Positions 34,173 through 42,912 of a DNA stretch of 61,828 bases are shown here, piece after piece (within the stretch, counting starts at the first letter, position 1; the number at the start of each line of letters is the position of its first letter). Source of the stretch: Bacillota bacterium (GTDB lineage: Bacteria > Bacillota > UBA4882 > UBA8346); NCBI GenBank assembly GCA_023401925.1, contig JAEXDA010000045.1, positions 1-61,828 on the forward strand, given 5' to 3'. The translations under genes and the position numbers were made by a program. The notes beneath the pieces are model-generated. The model was given only the letters and a program-made list of their open reading frames with translations, did not search any database and was not told where the DNA came from.

Positions 34173-35456
34173 TTACAAATCCGCCGCAATATGTTTAGGG
34201 CTGTAGACGACCCGAATATAGTTTTTAAGGTATTTGCAGGCAACTCTTTTGATATCTTCGGTTTTAATTTGTTGTAATTTCGGCCATAGTACTTGGTTAT
34301 AGACCAATTGGGTCCGCATGTAGTAACTGAAAGCGTTTAAAAATGCCGTATTTTCTCCGGATGCACATTTTGCCTCATCGGCCGCTTTCATAGCCGCGAG
34401 TATCTTAGCAATCTCGTCTTGCTCAATTCCTTTTTCCATCAACTTCGTCATTAATTTTACAGTTTCCGTTTCCACCGCTTCCACATGAGCGGGATCGGTC
34501 ATACTGATCAAAACCAAATGAGGAGCACTGGGTTTTTCAAATTCATCGGAAAATACAACCGGCGTATAGAATAAACCATATTTCAGCCGGAGCTCATTAA
34601 AATACTCAAAATAGTCCGATAAATAAAATGCAATCAACTTGAAAACAGGATAATCAGGATCTAAAATGCGGGGAGCTGCGAAGCCGATGCAAATGGATGC
34701 AGCTTTGCTATTTTTGTCCTCTTGTTCAATGGATTTCCTTTTTGTTAAATTCACCGGAGGAACAAATATTCGGTGATCCACTGTTTCACTTTTCATATCG
34801 GAGAAATATTTTTCAAGATCACCAATGTTTTGACGGATTTTGCCGCTCAGTGACAAAATCGCATTCCCCGGCTGATACGTTTGCCGGTACCAACGATAAA
34901 CATCCGCTCCGGTTATAGATTCCAAAGTTTCCGGATTAGGCCAGTCATTATAAGGATGGCCTTCACCATAAAAGGCTTTATTAAACTCAATATAAGGTTG
35001 AACCAGTCCTATGCGGGACTTGATTCTGCTGCAGGCATATTTCTGTAGATCGGCCACATCATCATAACTATATATGGGTTCACTCAATAAAAACTTGATT
35101 TTTGCCAAGACGGGTTTGATATTTCTTGCTAAGGTAGTGATGTTGATAACAGAGTAATCAGGACTCGTTTGAACATCCATCGATCCGATACTATCTTTCG
35201 AATCGCTTTGAAGAATCCAGTAAACAATGTTGTTCATGATTTGCGCGATGCCCTTTTTACCTTCTGGTTCAAGACCACTCCCCGATTTCAAAAGCAAGAC
35301 GATTTGTGCTACTTCCGATTGGTTTTTTTGAAGGATAATATTCATTCCACTGGCGGCAGTCTGTTGAATACCATCAGAACCACCGGCCAAAACCGGGCCG
35401 ATAGAGCAACAAATCAAAAGAAACACGAAACTCCATAATAAGCATCTTTTTATCAT
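34173..35456 (-). CDS. M16-family protein lacking the zinc site (inactive subunit)
   Basis: A 427-aa exported M16-like protein (signal peptide about 1-24, ending PVLAG). The family fold is evident (YRWYRQTYQPGNAILSLSG; GFAAPRILDPDYPVFKLIAFYLS; RLKYGLFYTPVVF). At the expected HxxEH position it reads AQIMNNIV: the two His and the Glu are Gln72, Asn75 and Asn76, so it should not bind zinc. The next gene upstream, only 3 nt away, encodes the active partner; the two probably form a heterodimer like mitochondrial processing peptidase. Confidence 0.85.
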   Translation of the reverse strand: MIKRCLLWSFVFLLICCSIGPVLAGGSDGIQQTAASGMNIILQKNQSEVAQIVLLLKSGSGLEPEGKKGIAQIMNNIVYWILQSDSKDSIGSMDVQTSPDYSVINITTLARNIKPVLAKIKFLLSEPIYSYDDVADLQKYACSRIKSRIGLVQPYIEFNKAFYGEGHPYNDWPNPETLESITGADVYRWYRQTYQPGNAILSLSGKIRQNIGDLEKYFSDMKSETVDHRIFVPPVNLTKRKSIEQEDKNSKAASICIGFAAPRILDPDYPVFKLIAFYLSDYFEYFNELRLKYGLFYTPVVFSDEFEKPSAPHLVLISMTDPAHVEAVETETVKLMTKLMEKGIEQDEIAKILAAMKAADEAKCASGENTAFLNAFSYYMRTQLVYNQVLWPKLQQIKTEDIKRVACKYLKNYIRVVYSPKHIAADL

Positions 35457-35459
35457 CTT

Positions 35460-36749
35460 TTAGTTTCCTCCTTCGACCGCATTTTTTACCAGAACGCTGA
35501 AAGTCGGAGGCTGCGAAAAACATTTATGGATAACGCTCTGTAAATCTTTATAATTGAGCTTTTTTAAGATGCTTAACGAATCCACGGTTATACTTTCGGG
35601 ATCTATCAACCGTTGTAATTCATAGTCCAGGGCTTCCGACGGGGAATTATTGCTCTGAGCCTGCTCCATCTCTACCAAGAAAGTCACCATTTTCAATTGC
35701 TTTTGAATATCAACCTTTTGAAACTGGCGAATCAATTTCAATAGATTGGCCTTCTCTTCGCTGTATATTTGTTGATTATAGGGCCTGTCCCTTTCCAAAT
35801 AATACAATCCAAAAAAGTCTTTCGGTCCAATCGAGCGCATCGTTACATAATAATCCTGCAATTCATTTCGTTCATATTGAATACGACGGGTTTGGCCGTA
35901 AAGGTATGACAAAACTCGTAAAATCATCCGCTCCGCCGGTGAAAGCCCTTCAAATTCATATGCCAATAAAATCTGAAAATGAAAGGGATTAATATTTCGC
36001 TCTTCGGTGATATCTCCCTGGGGCAAATCAAGGTCTTTGATGGTCACATCGGAGATCTGCCGCTGACTGTCGCCGTAGATGTTTTTTAGTTGTTTCAATG
36101 CCGCTATAACCATTTCAGGTTGAAAATCTCCGGCAATGATGTAAGTCACGTTGGCAGGCTGATAAAAAGACCGATAATAATCTTTTAAATCTTGAGGAGT
36201 GATCCCATAGACAGTCGCAACGGTATCATTATTTTGGGGATAAAAGTAATGCAATATAGGATAAATCTCCAAGCGGGAGGGATAATTCATTTCCGCCTCA
36301 TGAACTACAATCTTTTGCTCCAAAGCCATATTTTCCTCGGAAAGGCCGGCATTCCAGAGTACGTTGTTGAAAACTTTAAAGGCTTCGTTAAATCCGGATT
36401 TCGGGACGATATATTTAAAAAATGTGGCGTCGAAAGAGGTCTGCCCGTCAAAAGCTCCTCCAAGCCGGCTGGTTACATCCAAAATATTGGTAAAAGAATA
36501 TTGGGAATTCCCCCTAAAAATCATGTGCTCGGTTAAATGGGCCATACTACGCTTGGGGAAATTCATTCCGATGGGGACTGCCGCGCACATCGAAACCATC
36601 GGCTGGTCCTTCATCACCCGATACAGCAAAGTAAGCCCATTGGGCAAAAGGATTTTCGTAAAGGTTGCTCTGGGCTTGGCTTGAGCATTCAGCGGTGCCA
36701 GAAACATTATCAACCCAAGAATAATCCATATAAAATTCTTTTTTTTCAT
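35460..36749 (-). CDS. M16-family zinc metalloprotease (active subunit)
   Basis: A 429-aa exported insulinase-family protease. A signal peptide (about 1-24, LNAQAK) precedes the domain. The inverted zinc motif is HLTEH (His71, Glu74, His75), and the third ligand Glu151 (VVHEAEM) sits exactly 76 residues after His75, the canonical spacing. YYRSFYQPANVTYIIAGDF is the typical second block. It is expected to degrade peptides outside the cytoplasmic membrane with the inactive partner encoded 3 nt downstream. Confidence 0.92.
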   Translation of the reverse strand: MKKKNFIWIILGLIMFLAPLNAQAKPRATFTKILLPNGLTLLYRVMKDQPMVSMCAAVPIGMNFPKRSMAHLTEHMIFRGNSQYSFTNILDVTSRLGGAFDGQTSFDATFFKYIVPKSGFNEAFKVFNNVLWNAGLSEENMALEQKIVVHEAEMNYPSRLEIYPILHYFYPQNNDTVATVYGITPQDLKDYYRSFYQPANVTYIIAGDFQPEMVIAALKQLKNIYGDSQRQISDVTIKDLDLPQGDITEERNINPFHFQILLAYEFEGLSPAERMILRVLSYLYGQTRRIQYERNELQDYYVTMRSIGPKDFFGLYYLERDRPYNQQIYSEEKANLLKLIRQFQKVDIQKQLKMVTFLVEMEQAQSNNSPSEALDYELQRLIDPESITVDSLSILKKLNYKDLQSVIHKCFSQPPTFSVLVKNAVEGGN

Positions 36750-36905
36750 AACTCCCAGTCTCCATTAGAATAGAATCAGTATTTAAACTGTCGGCAATAA
36801 TCATCACCAAATTTGAAGGTAAACCAAAAAACCCTCATATTTCATGAAGAAGATGTTTTCATCATCAAAGTTTTTCATTAAAAGTCCCATGCTTCGTTTC
36901 GGGAA

Positions 36906-37196
36906 TCATCGTGAGTTTAAATAATTTGAATGGCGAGGCGGGGCGCGCATTTGGATTTGAAGGCATAAAAGAAGTGATAATGAAATCATTTTGATTCGGG
37001 GAATACGGATAATCAGGAGGAATAACAGAAGGAATTCATACAGGGTCATCGAAGGGAACCCAACCGTTAAAAGATCGCATAATAAACAATGCTCTTGATC
37101 CCTTTCAAAACCATGAATAAAGTAATGGCCGATCAAGAGCAACAAAACTGCTATCAAGATAAATACGGTGATCTTAACGATAGTCTTTTTCTTCAT
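36906..37196 (-). CDS. Small membrane protein of unknown function (96 aa)
   Basis: From ATG 37196 (AGGAAAC upstream) the frame encodes one N-terminal TM span (TVFILIAVLLLLIGHYFIHG), a short Cys-containing loop (HCLLCDLL) and a second span (YEFLLLFLLIIRI). No family recognised. The C-terminal 25 residues are basic and less plausible. Between the M16 gene and the yvl-like operon, in the same direction as both. Confidence 0.5.
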   Translation of the reverse strand: MKKKTIVKITVFILIAVLLLLIGHYFIHGFERDQEHCLLCDLLTVGFPSMTLYEFLLLFLLIIRIPRIKMISLSLLLCLQIQMRAPPRHSNYLNSR

Positions 37197-37362
37197 GTTT
37201 CCTGCTTCCAAGCCATTGAGGACTCGTCACCAACCGGAATATTTACTTCTAAAATATAACAAATAACTCATTGACTTACTTTTATAATTGGCTTTTTACA
37301 AAAAAACTCCTTTTTCTTTAAAACGTTTTTCGAAAGGAAAAAATTCCCCTCTACTAAAAAAA

Positions 37363-37707
37363 CTATTGGCAATCTTCAAGCGCTTGAATTACCATATTGC
37401 ATAGGGATATGATGACAGCCGTGGCCAAAGCCAACCAAAATCCGGGGATTTGCAGGCCAGAGAGAACTGTATCGGTGAGCATTACCATCCAGGTATTGAT
37501 CACCAGTGAAAAAAGGCCCAATGTCAGTAGATTAACCGGTAATGTAATTAAAAAAAGCAACGGACGAATCAGCAGATCGACACCGCCCAAAATAAGGCCG
37601 GCCCAAACCGCCGTATCGATTCCACTTAGATAAATAGCCGGGAATAATTTCGCCGCGCAATAAAACGCCACCATATTGGCAATGACTTTTAATAGAAGTT
37701 TTCGCAT
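37363..37707 (-). CDS. Phage holin 4_2 / DUF360 membrane protein (YvlD-like)
   Basis: A 114-aa protein with four TM helices, matching the Phage_holin_4_2 family: an N-terminal helix with FYCAAKLFPAIYLSG, then GGVDLLIRPLLFLITLPVNLL and SLVINTWMVMLTD. These are not real holins; the Bacillus subtilis member YvlD sits next to YvlB and YvlC. Here too it ends an operon with YvlB-like genes, supporting a shared envelope-stress role. Confidence 0.88.
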   Translation of the reverse strand: MRKLLLKVIANMVAFYCAAKLFPAIYLSGIDTAVWAGLILGGVDLLIRPLLFLITLPVNLLTLGLFSLVINTWMVMLTDTVLSGLQIPGFWLALATAVIISLCNMVIQALEDCQ

Positions 37708-37732
37708 TGAGCTACCTCACTTTATATTCAAG

Positions 37733-38104
37733 TTAAAAGAATTCTACCGATACCGCTTGACGGTGAGAACCCTTTCCAACCTCCACCTCAACCAAGGAAT
37801 ATCTTCCGTATCTGCGCAACTCATTGATCATTTCCCGGCACAGCTCCAATATTTGGCGAAGAGGCGGGACTTCATCCGCTGTTGGATTCCCGTTCCTGTC
37901 GCCATAGAGTCCCGTATTCAGATATTGGACATAAACGTGCTTTGGAATGAATTTTTCCGCAATCCAGATCATATCGCCGATTATATCAAAACTCTCATCG
38001 ATCAAAAAGAGCGCCAGGGGCAATGTCACCCTAAAACCGCCGGAACGAACCCGTATCAACAAAAAAAAGCTGCGGTACATTTTGAACGGTTTGCTAATCC
38101 ACAT
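37733..38104 (-). CDS. Hypothetical protein of the yvl-like operon (123 aa)
   Basis: A soluble-looking 123-aa protein: an N-terminal hydrophobic patch (MYRSFFLLIRV, GGFRVTLPLALFLI) and a C-terminal helix PPLRQILELCREMINELRRYG. The N-terminal VTLPLALFLID resembles the NLPLGLL segment of the preceding gene, so it may be a divergent paralogue of the same SHOCT-associated domain. It overlaps the previous gene by 11 nt, which supports it as a real, co-translated gene. Function unknown. Confidence 0.65.
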   Translation of the reverse strand: MWISKPFKMYRSFFLLIRVRSGGFRVTLPLALFLIDESFDIIGDMIWIAEKFIPKHVYVQYLNTGLYGDRNGNPTADEVPPLRQILELCREMINELRRYGRYSLVEVEVGKGSHRQAVSVEFF

Positions 38105-38552
38105 AGACTTCCACCTTTACCTGGCCTTCTTTGGGATCGTTGGCATCGATGTCCACGATTTTCCCATTCACCAAACCCTGATTGATTTGTTCAACCAGTT
38201 CTTCGAAGTCAATTTGGTCCAAGTCAATTCCTTTCCGGTGCATTTCTTCCCTTGCCGCTTCCGGGATAACCCTGGTACCGAAATTGGCAAACTTGGAAGC
38301 CACTTTTAATAAGCCCAATGGCAAATTGACATTGACTTTGGTGTTGTTTTCGGTGTAAACGCGCACCCGTAAAAACCGATTGGCTAAATTAGGAGATACA
38401 GTTTCGGCGGCGGATTTATTTAGACCGGCAGGTTCTTCGGTTTCTTCCAATGCTTTTAGTAATTCCAAGCCTTCCGCAGCATTAATCTTTCCTTCCTGAA
38501 TCATTTGAAGAATCTTCAGTTTTTCTTCACTCATTGTCTTACCCCTTTTCAT
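38094..38552 (-). CDS. SHOCT-like domain protein (152 aa)
   Basis: The N-terminus (SEEKLKILQMIQEGKINAAE, then GLELLKALEE) is the SHOCT-like/YvlB N-terminal helical hairpin. Residues about 55-152 form a small domain with VRVYTENNTKVNVNLPLGLL, a motif found in Firmicute proteins next to DUF2089 regulators. The C-terminal VDIDANDPKEGQVKVEVYVD closes a beta strand. Probably an adaptor in the envelope-stress module. Confidence 0.78.
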   Translation of the reverse strand: MKRGKTMSEEKLKILQMIQEGKINAAEGLELLKALEETEEPAGLNKSAAETVSPNLANRFLRVRVYTENNTKVNVNLPLGLLKVASKFANFGTRVIPEAAREEMHRKGIDLDQIDFEELVEQINQGLVNGKIVDIDANDPKEGQVKVEVYVD

Positions 38553-38579
38553 AATCGTTTTATATTCATTTTCTATTCT

Positions 38580-39236
38580 TCAGTTACGAAACATTTCGCC
38601 GCCTAAGGTTGTCCCGGATACATTGCCGGTCACATTGCGGAATTCCACATCGCCGCCCATGGTATGAACACGGCCGTCAGCATTCGAGTCACGCAGTTGA
38701 ATATCTCCACCGGCGGTAGTCAGGTTGAGACGGCCGTTAATATGCGAAAGCCGGATATCGCCTCCGAGGGTCTTACCGCTGATTTGACCGGAAACATCAA
38801 AGATGCGGATATCGCCCCCCGCGGTATAAATTGTTAGATCCCAATTGTACGGCACTTTGATTTCATAATCGGCACCGCCTAAACAAAAAATCTTGTAACG
38901 GTCGTCGAGCCGCTTGTGTTTCTGGAAAACGCGCGACGCTTTGGGTTCATCCATGATGACATCATTGCCATCCCAACCTCCCACACTGATATCGCCACCA
39001 CCAATGAGAGTAACCTCCAGGTGGTGGCAATCACCATTCCCCGACGGTTTAAAGCCATTGCCTTGACCATGTTCCGGACCTGGTCCATCGGTTGTCTGAT
39101 TTGCCGTTACATCATTTGTTAAAGTTTCATTTGCTCCCGCAGTTTCATCTAACGCGCCCAACAATTCCAATGTTTCTTCGGCGCTGATCTTCCCTTCCTT
39201 GAATAAATCAAGTATCCGCAACTTTTCTTCAGACAT
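38580..39236 (-). CDS. YvlB/DUF4097-like protein with SHOCT-like N-terminus
   Basis: A 218-aa protein: SHOCT-like helical N-terminus (SEEKLRILDLFKEGKISAEE), a polar linker (about 45-80), and a short beta-helix of DUF4097 type whose repeats carry GGDI (TAGGDIRIFDVSG; TLGGDIRLSHING; TAGGDIQLRDSNA; TMGGDVEFRNVTG). It ends rather abruptly at GGEMFRN, shorter than usual DUF4097 proteins. The start is set at 39236; an upstream ATG at 39260 precedes GAGGAGG and would place the site inside the gene. Confidence 0.82.
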   Translation of the reverse strand: MSEEKLRILDLFKEGKISAEETLELLGALDETAGANETLTNDVTANQTTDGPGPEHGQGNGFKPSGNGDCHHLEVTLIGGGDISVGGWDGNDVIMDEPKASRVFQKHKRLDDRYKIFCLGGADYEIKVPYNWDLTIYTAGGDIRIFDVSGQISGKTLGGDIRLSHINGRLNLTTAGGDIQLRDSNADGRVHTMGGDVEFRNVTGNVSGTTLGGEMFRN

Positions 39237-39302
39237 TCGTCTGCGAACCTCCTCATGCATTTTAGATTGGAGCTAATATTGATGATCAATTGGATTAACG
39301 TA

Positions 39303-39704
39303 CTATTTCGTGGTCAGTTTTTTCAGTTGTTTCGTTGCTTCCTGAGGAGTTATTTCACCGCGTTCCAATGAATCCAGCACGGCTTGCCGAGCCTGCCGTT
39401 CTTCCTTCTCTTCGGCGAGTTCCCCCACATCCCGTTCGACCCGGTAACCCAAAGCTTCAATCGCTGCATCCAGCCGGTTGCGTACCGTGGGATAAGAAAT
39501 TCCCAATTCTTTCTCAACATCTTTGATATTACCGCGACATTTGATGAACACTTCGATAAAATCGCGCTGTTCGGCGGGAAGCCGGCAAAACTTACAGGTT
39601 GAGAACTCTCCTTCCAACTTGGTCCCGCATTTGGCGCAGCTTAATTTAGTCACCGTCAATTCATTATTGCAAACCGGACATTGACCCGGCGCTTTATAGC
39701 GCAT
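39303..39704 (-). CDS. DUF2089 regulator (zinc ribbon + HTH)
   Basis: A 133-aa protein with two zinc-knuckle CxxC pairs (CPVCNNEL, CAKCGTKL), a further FSTCKFCRLP, and a helix-turn-helix (GNIKDVEKELGISYPTVRNR) followed by LDAAIEALGY. The tail (RQAVLDSLERGEITPQEATK) resembles the SHOCT-like hairpin of the downstream genes. DUF2089 proteins are predicted DNA-binding regulators of YvlB-like operons. First gene of the operon; a promoter and a 34-bp palindrome lie upstream. Confidence 0.9.
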   Translation of the reverse strand: MRYKAPGQCPVCNNELTVTKLSCAKCGTKLEGEFSTCKFCRLPAEQRDFIEVFIKCRGNIKDVEKELGISYPTVRNRLDAAIEALGYRVERDVGELAEEKEERQARQAVLDSLERGEITPQEATKQLKKLTTK

Positions 39705-39755
39705 ACTCTTCCGTTCCTTTCCACCAAATAACCTTTGCTGTTAAATTATGTTCAT

Positions 39756-39784
39756 AGTCTACTACAATTAATTAATTTCGTCAA
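39756..39784 (-). promoter_or_regulatory. Promoter of the DUF2089-yvl-like operon
   Basis: TTGACG (39784-39779) and TAGACT (39761-39756) on the minus strand with a 17-bp AT-rich spacer, about 50 bp upstream of the DUF2089 ATG. Confidence 0.65.
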
Positions 39785-39792
39785 TCAACATT

Positions 39793-39826
39793 TTAATAAA
39801 ATTAATATATTGATTAATTTTATTAA
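39793..39826. promoter_or_regulatory. 34-bp AT-rich palindrome upstream of the DUF2089 promoter
   Basis: Perfect 14-bp arms TTAATAAAATTAAT / ATTAATTTTATTAA surround a 6-bp centre. It begins 8 bp upstream of the -35 box, an activator-like position. Possible DUF2089 target or UP-like element. Confidence 0.6.
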
Positions 39827-39939
39827 TTCCGAGGCATAAAAAAGATTGCCGAAACCCCATCCCAAAGAAAGGATACTAACCGGCAATCAAAGCTTAAGTC
39901 CATAAACTGATGAGTTATTGCCACGCTTCTAGAGATCTT

Positions 39940-40055
39940 CGTGTTCGGGTGAACTCCAAGCACCCCTTTCAATCGGGCAAGGCCTTCTTCAATATTAGCC
40001 GGGTTAAGATGGGCATATCCAAGAGGTGTTACAAACGCGAGGGAAGGACGAGGTA
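39940..40055 (-). pseudogene. 3' fragment of a MocR-type (GntR-aminotransferase) regulator
   Basis: On the minus strand an open frame without start reads LAFVTPLGYAHLNPANIEEG and then LARLKGVLG, resembling the C-terminal helix of PLP-dependent MocR regulators (LGFA.L..EEIEEGI.RL). Everything upstream is lost. It sits beside and divergent from the EamA remnant, a common MocR-transporter pairing. The match covers about 30 residues, so the call is tentative. Confidence 0.4.
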
Positions 40056-40064
40056 TTTTTTTAA

Positions 40065-40961
40065 ATGTCTATTATTGAAAAACACGATTATTTCTCAATC
40101 ACTGCCACTTTACTTTGGAGTGTCAATTATGTGGCGGTAAAGTCGATACTGGCGGAAATTCCGGAGAGCGCATTTCTGGTGATTCGTTTTACTTCAGCTG
40201 TGGCAATCCTTTTTTGTATCTCCTCGTTACCAAGGAGGGGATCCGGATCGAACGCTCCGATATTGGAAAAGTATTATTCCTGGGTATTCTTGGAGTCGGC
40301 ATTTATAATATCTTATGGACCCTGGGCATTCATCTGACGACAACATTCAACGCCGCCTTAATCATTTCAACTTCACCTCTTTTTGCCCAGCTTTATACGG
40401 AGTTTATTCATAAAGAAAAGTTCGGATGCAAACGTTGGATATTCACCCTTCTGTCCTTTTATGGAGTTTTTCTAATGATCAGTCAATCACCCGATACGAA
40501 TTTTAATTTCAATTCACGTTTTTTTGTAGGAAAATCTGATAGTATTCGTAAGCGCTTTACTGTTTGCCGCTTATACGCTTTTTTCCAAACCATTACTCAG
40601 CCATTATTCCCCGGTTAAGCTCAATGCCTTGACTATGGCTTCAGGACTGCCATTATTGATTATTTACTGCTCCTTGAAGAGTTCAGGAGTCCCGGTTCAG
40701 GTTTCAGGGATGATTTCCTGGAGGATGTTTTATATTATAACCTTCGGTACAGTGGCAGCTTATGTTTGCTGGTATACCGGAATTGAAAAAACAGGCCCGG
40801 TGAAAGTGATTCTTTTTCACTATATCGTGCCTGTTTCCAGTATGATCTTAGGGGTCCTGTTCTTACGGGAACCGATGAACCGGTTTCAGGTGTTCGGCGG
40901 CATTTTGACGCTTGGTGGTATTATTGCAGCCAAATTAAAATCATCACGTATGAGAACTTAA
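40065..40961 (+). pseudogene. EamA/DMT-family exporter, two frameshifts
   Basis: Three overlapping frames together encode about 298 residues of a ten-TM drug/metabolite exporter. Frame 1 (TATLLWSVNYVAVKSILAEI) breaks in the six-T run at 40209-40214; frame 2 continues LYLLVTKEGI, GIYNILWTLGIHLTTTFNAA and breaks in the four-A run at about 40533-40536; frame 3 continues SALLFAAYTLFSKPLLSHYS to a normal C-terminus (FQVFGGILTLGGIIAAKL). Each break is one base in a homopolymer: seven Ts and three As would restore the gene. It is either a recent pseudogene or two sequencing errors. Confidence 0.85.
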
Positions 40962-41224
40962 ATGCTTTCAATCCAGAAATATTGATGATGATCGTATTCT
41001 TCTTCCGGATTTCCCTCACTAAACCGGTTCAGTTTGTATTCTTTTCCCTCGGAATTGGTGATAACTTTCCCGATTAATTCGCTTTTATCAATTTCCGGTA
41101 TCTCGGGAATCTTACCGGACCACTTTTCTTCTAACCCCTCCGTTTCCACAAATCTCGCGCCAAATCGAACCGCGCTGTGATCGCTCTCAAGTTTGAATAC
41201 ATCCCGGTGAATACTGTTTGGCAT
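40958..41224 (-). CDS. Hypothetical protein (88 aa)
   Basis: From ATG 41224 (AGGGAGAATAGC upstream) a small acidic, soluble protein (MPNSIHRDVFKLES... ending YDHHQYFWIESI). No family recognised. Good ribosome-binding site and a composition unlike noise support it. It converges on, and overlaps by 4 nt, the end of the EamA remnant. Confidence 0.6.
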   Translation of the reverse strand: MPNSIHRDVFKLESDHSAVRFGARFVETEGLEEKWSGKIPEIPEIDKSELIGKVITNSEGKEYKLNRFSEGNPEEEYDHHQYFWIESI

Positions 41225-41395
41225 TGCTATTCTCCCTTTCAACAATTTCTTACCATGACCAAAATCATCTCCATAACCTTATCCATAGCATCTGCGAAGT
41301 AAAAAAAAATACGCTGGAAAGAAGCGGTTGTCTTTTCCAGCTGGGTCAGTTTTGGATTTAACAAGAAAACATTACCGATATAAAGCTTTTATTGC

Positions 41396-42748
41396 TCATT
41401 TTCTCTCGTCAACCGGAATATATTTTGAAGGCGGTACGATGCTTTTATAAGCAGGCCGAATAATTCTCCCGCAACTGGTAATCTCCTCAATCCGGTGAGC
41501 CGACCATCCGACAATCCTCGATATCGCGAAAATCGCCGTATATAACTCCTGGGGAATGTTGAGCATCTGATAAACAAACCCGGAATATAAATCCACATTG
41601 GCGCAAATAGCTTTCGCATCTCCCTTCATCTCAGCCATAACATCCGGAGTAAGTCTTTCCACCGCGTCAATCAGCATAAATTCATCCAATACGCCCTTCT
41701 CTTCCGCTAGTTTGCGGGCACTCCGTTTCAAAAGAATCGCCCGCGGGTCGGAAAGAGTGTAAATGGCGTGGCCCATGCCGTAAATCAGACCGCTTCGGTC
41801 TCCGGCTTCCTTATTTAAAATTTTCATGAGATAAGTCCGGACTTCCTTATCATCATGCCAGTTGTTAACGTGAACTTTAATGTCGGTAAACATCGAAATC
41901 ACTTTGGAATTAGCGCCGCCGTGCTTAGGTCCTTTTAGGGAGCCAATCGCCGCAGCAATGGCTGAATAGGTATCCGTTCCCGTTGAAGACAGCAGTCGGG
42001 AGGCGAAAGCGGAATTATTTCCCCCGCCGTGTTCGGCGTGGAGTATCAGGGCAAGATCCATTAATCTGGCTTCTGCCATCGAATAGCTTTTGGTGGGGCG
42101 GATGGTCCGTAAAAAATTTTCGGCAGTCGACAGGTTTTCCTTGGGAAAATGAATATACATGCTTTCCATGTCATAGTAGCGCTTTTTGACTTGAAAGGCA
42201 TGCGCCACGATGATTGGAAAACGGGCTATTAACTCCATGCTTTGACGCAAAACATTTTCCAGGGATGTATCGTCGGGATTTCCATCGTAGGAATAAAGTG
42301 CCAACGTCGCTTGAGCGAGTTTGTTCATAATATCTTTGCTGGGAGCCTTGATCAACATATCTTCGGTAAAGTTTTCCGGTAAATGCCGGAGCTCACCCAA
42401 TATATCGAGAAACTCATCCAATTGGGACTTCGTCGGCAAACAGCCAAACAACAAAAGAAAGGCCACTTCCTCAAAACCGAACCGGTTTTCATTCTCGCAA
42501 CTGGTGACGATTTCTTCGACATCAATGCCGCGATAGGTTAATTTTCCTTCCACCGGCATCTTTTCGCCTTCATTCAGCAAATAACCATGAACATTTCCAA
42601 TCAGGGTAACCCCCGCCACAACTCCCGTACCGTCGGAATTTCGGAGTCCCCGTTTAATCTTATCATTATCAAAACTTTGCGGATTGATTTGATTATGGGC
42701 TAAATAGAGTTGACACAAATTACGAATAAAAGTAGGATTACTTTCCAT
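41396..42748 (-). CDS. Citrate synthase (citrate/2-methylcitrate synthase family)
   Basis: Condenses acetyl-CoA (or propionyl-CoA) with oxaloacetate. The 450-aa length is that of the Firmicute type with an extended N-terminus. Catalytic regions: LHAEHGGGNNSAF (first His), GPKHGGAN (second His), GMGHAIYTLSDPRA and VDLYSGFVYQML containing the late Asp. The gene stands alone between the 88-aa gene and the divergent phospholipase-like gene; no aconitase or isocitrate dehydrogenase is nearby. Confidence 0.93.
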   Translation of the reverse strand: MESNPTFIRNLCQLYLAHNQINPQSFDNDKIKRGLRNSDGTGVVAGVTLIGNVHGYLLNEGEKMPVEGKLTYRGIDVEEIVTSCENENRFGFEEVAFLLLFGCLPTKSQLDEFLDILGELRHLPENFTEDMLIKAPSKDIMNKLAQATLALYSYDGNPDDTSLENVLRQSMELIARFPIIVAHAFQVKKRYYDMESMYIHFPKENLSTAENFLRTIRPTKSYSMAEARLMDLALILHAEHGGGNNSAFASRLLSSTGTDTYSAIAAAIGSLKGPKHGGANSKVISMFTDIKVHVNNWHDDKEVRTYLMKILNKEAGDRSGLIYGMGHAIYTLSDPRAILLKRSARKLAEEKGVLDEFMLIDAVERLTPDVMAEMKGDAKAICANVDLYSGFVYQMLNIPQELYTAIFAISRIVGWSAHRIEEITSCGRIIRPAYKSIVPPSKYIPVDERK

Positions 42749-42912
42749 TATTCTTCACCAACCTTATTTTTAAAATATAGTTCATTCGATTGGCAAGGCT
42801 TAAATCCTTTTATATCGTATAAAAAAATTACTAAATAAATATCCTGATAACCAAATATTTTTATTTTGAATATCATGGAATGTCTTTCAAGTTTCTATCA
42901 GAAAGGCGGTTC

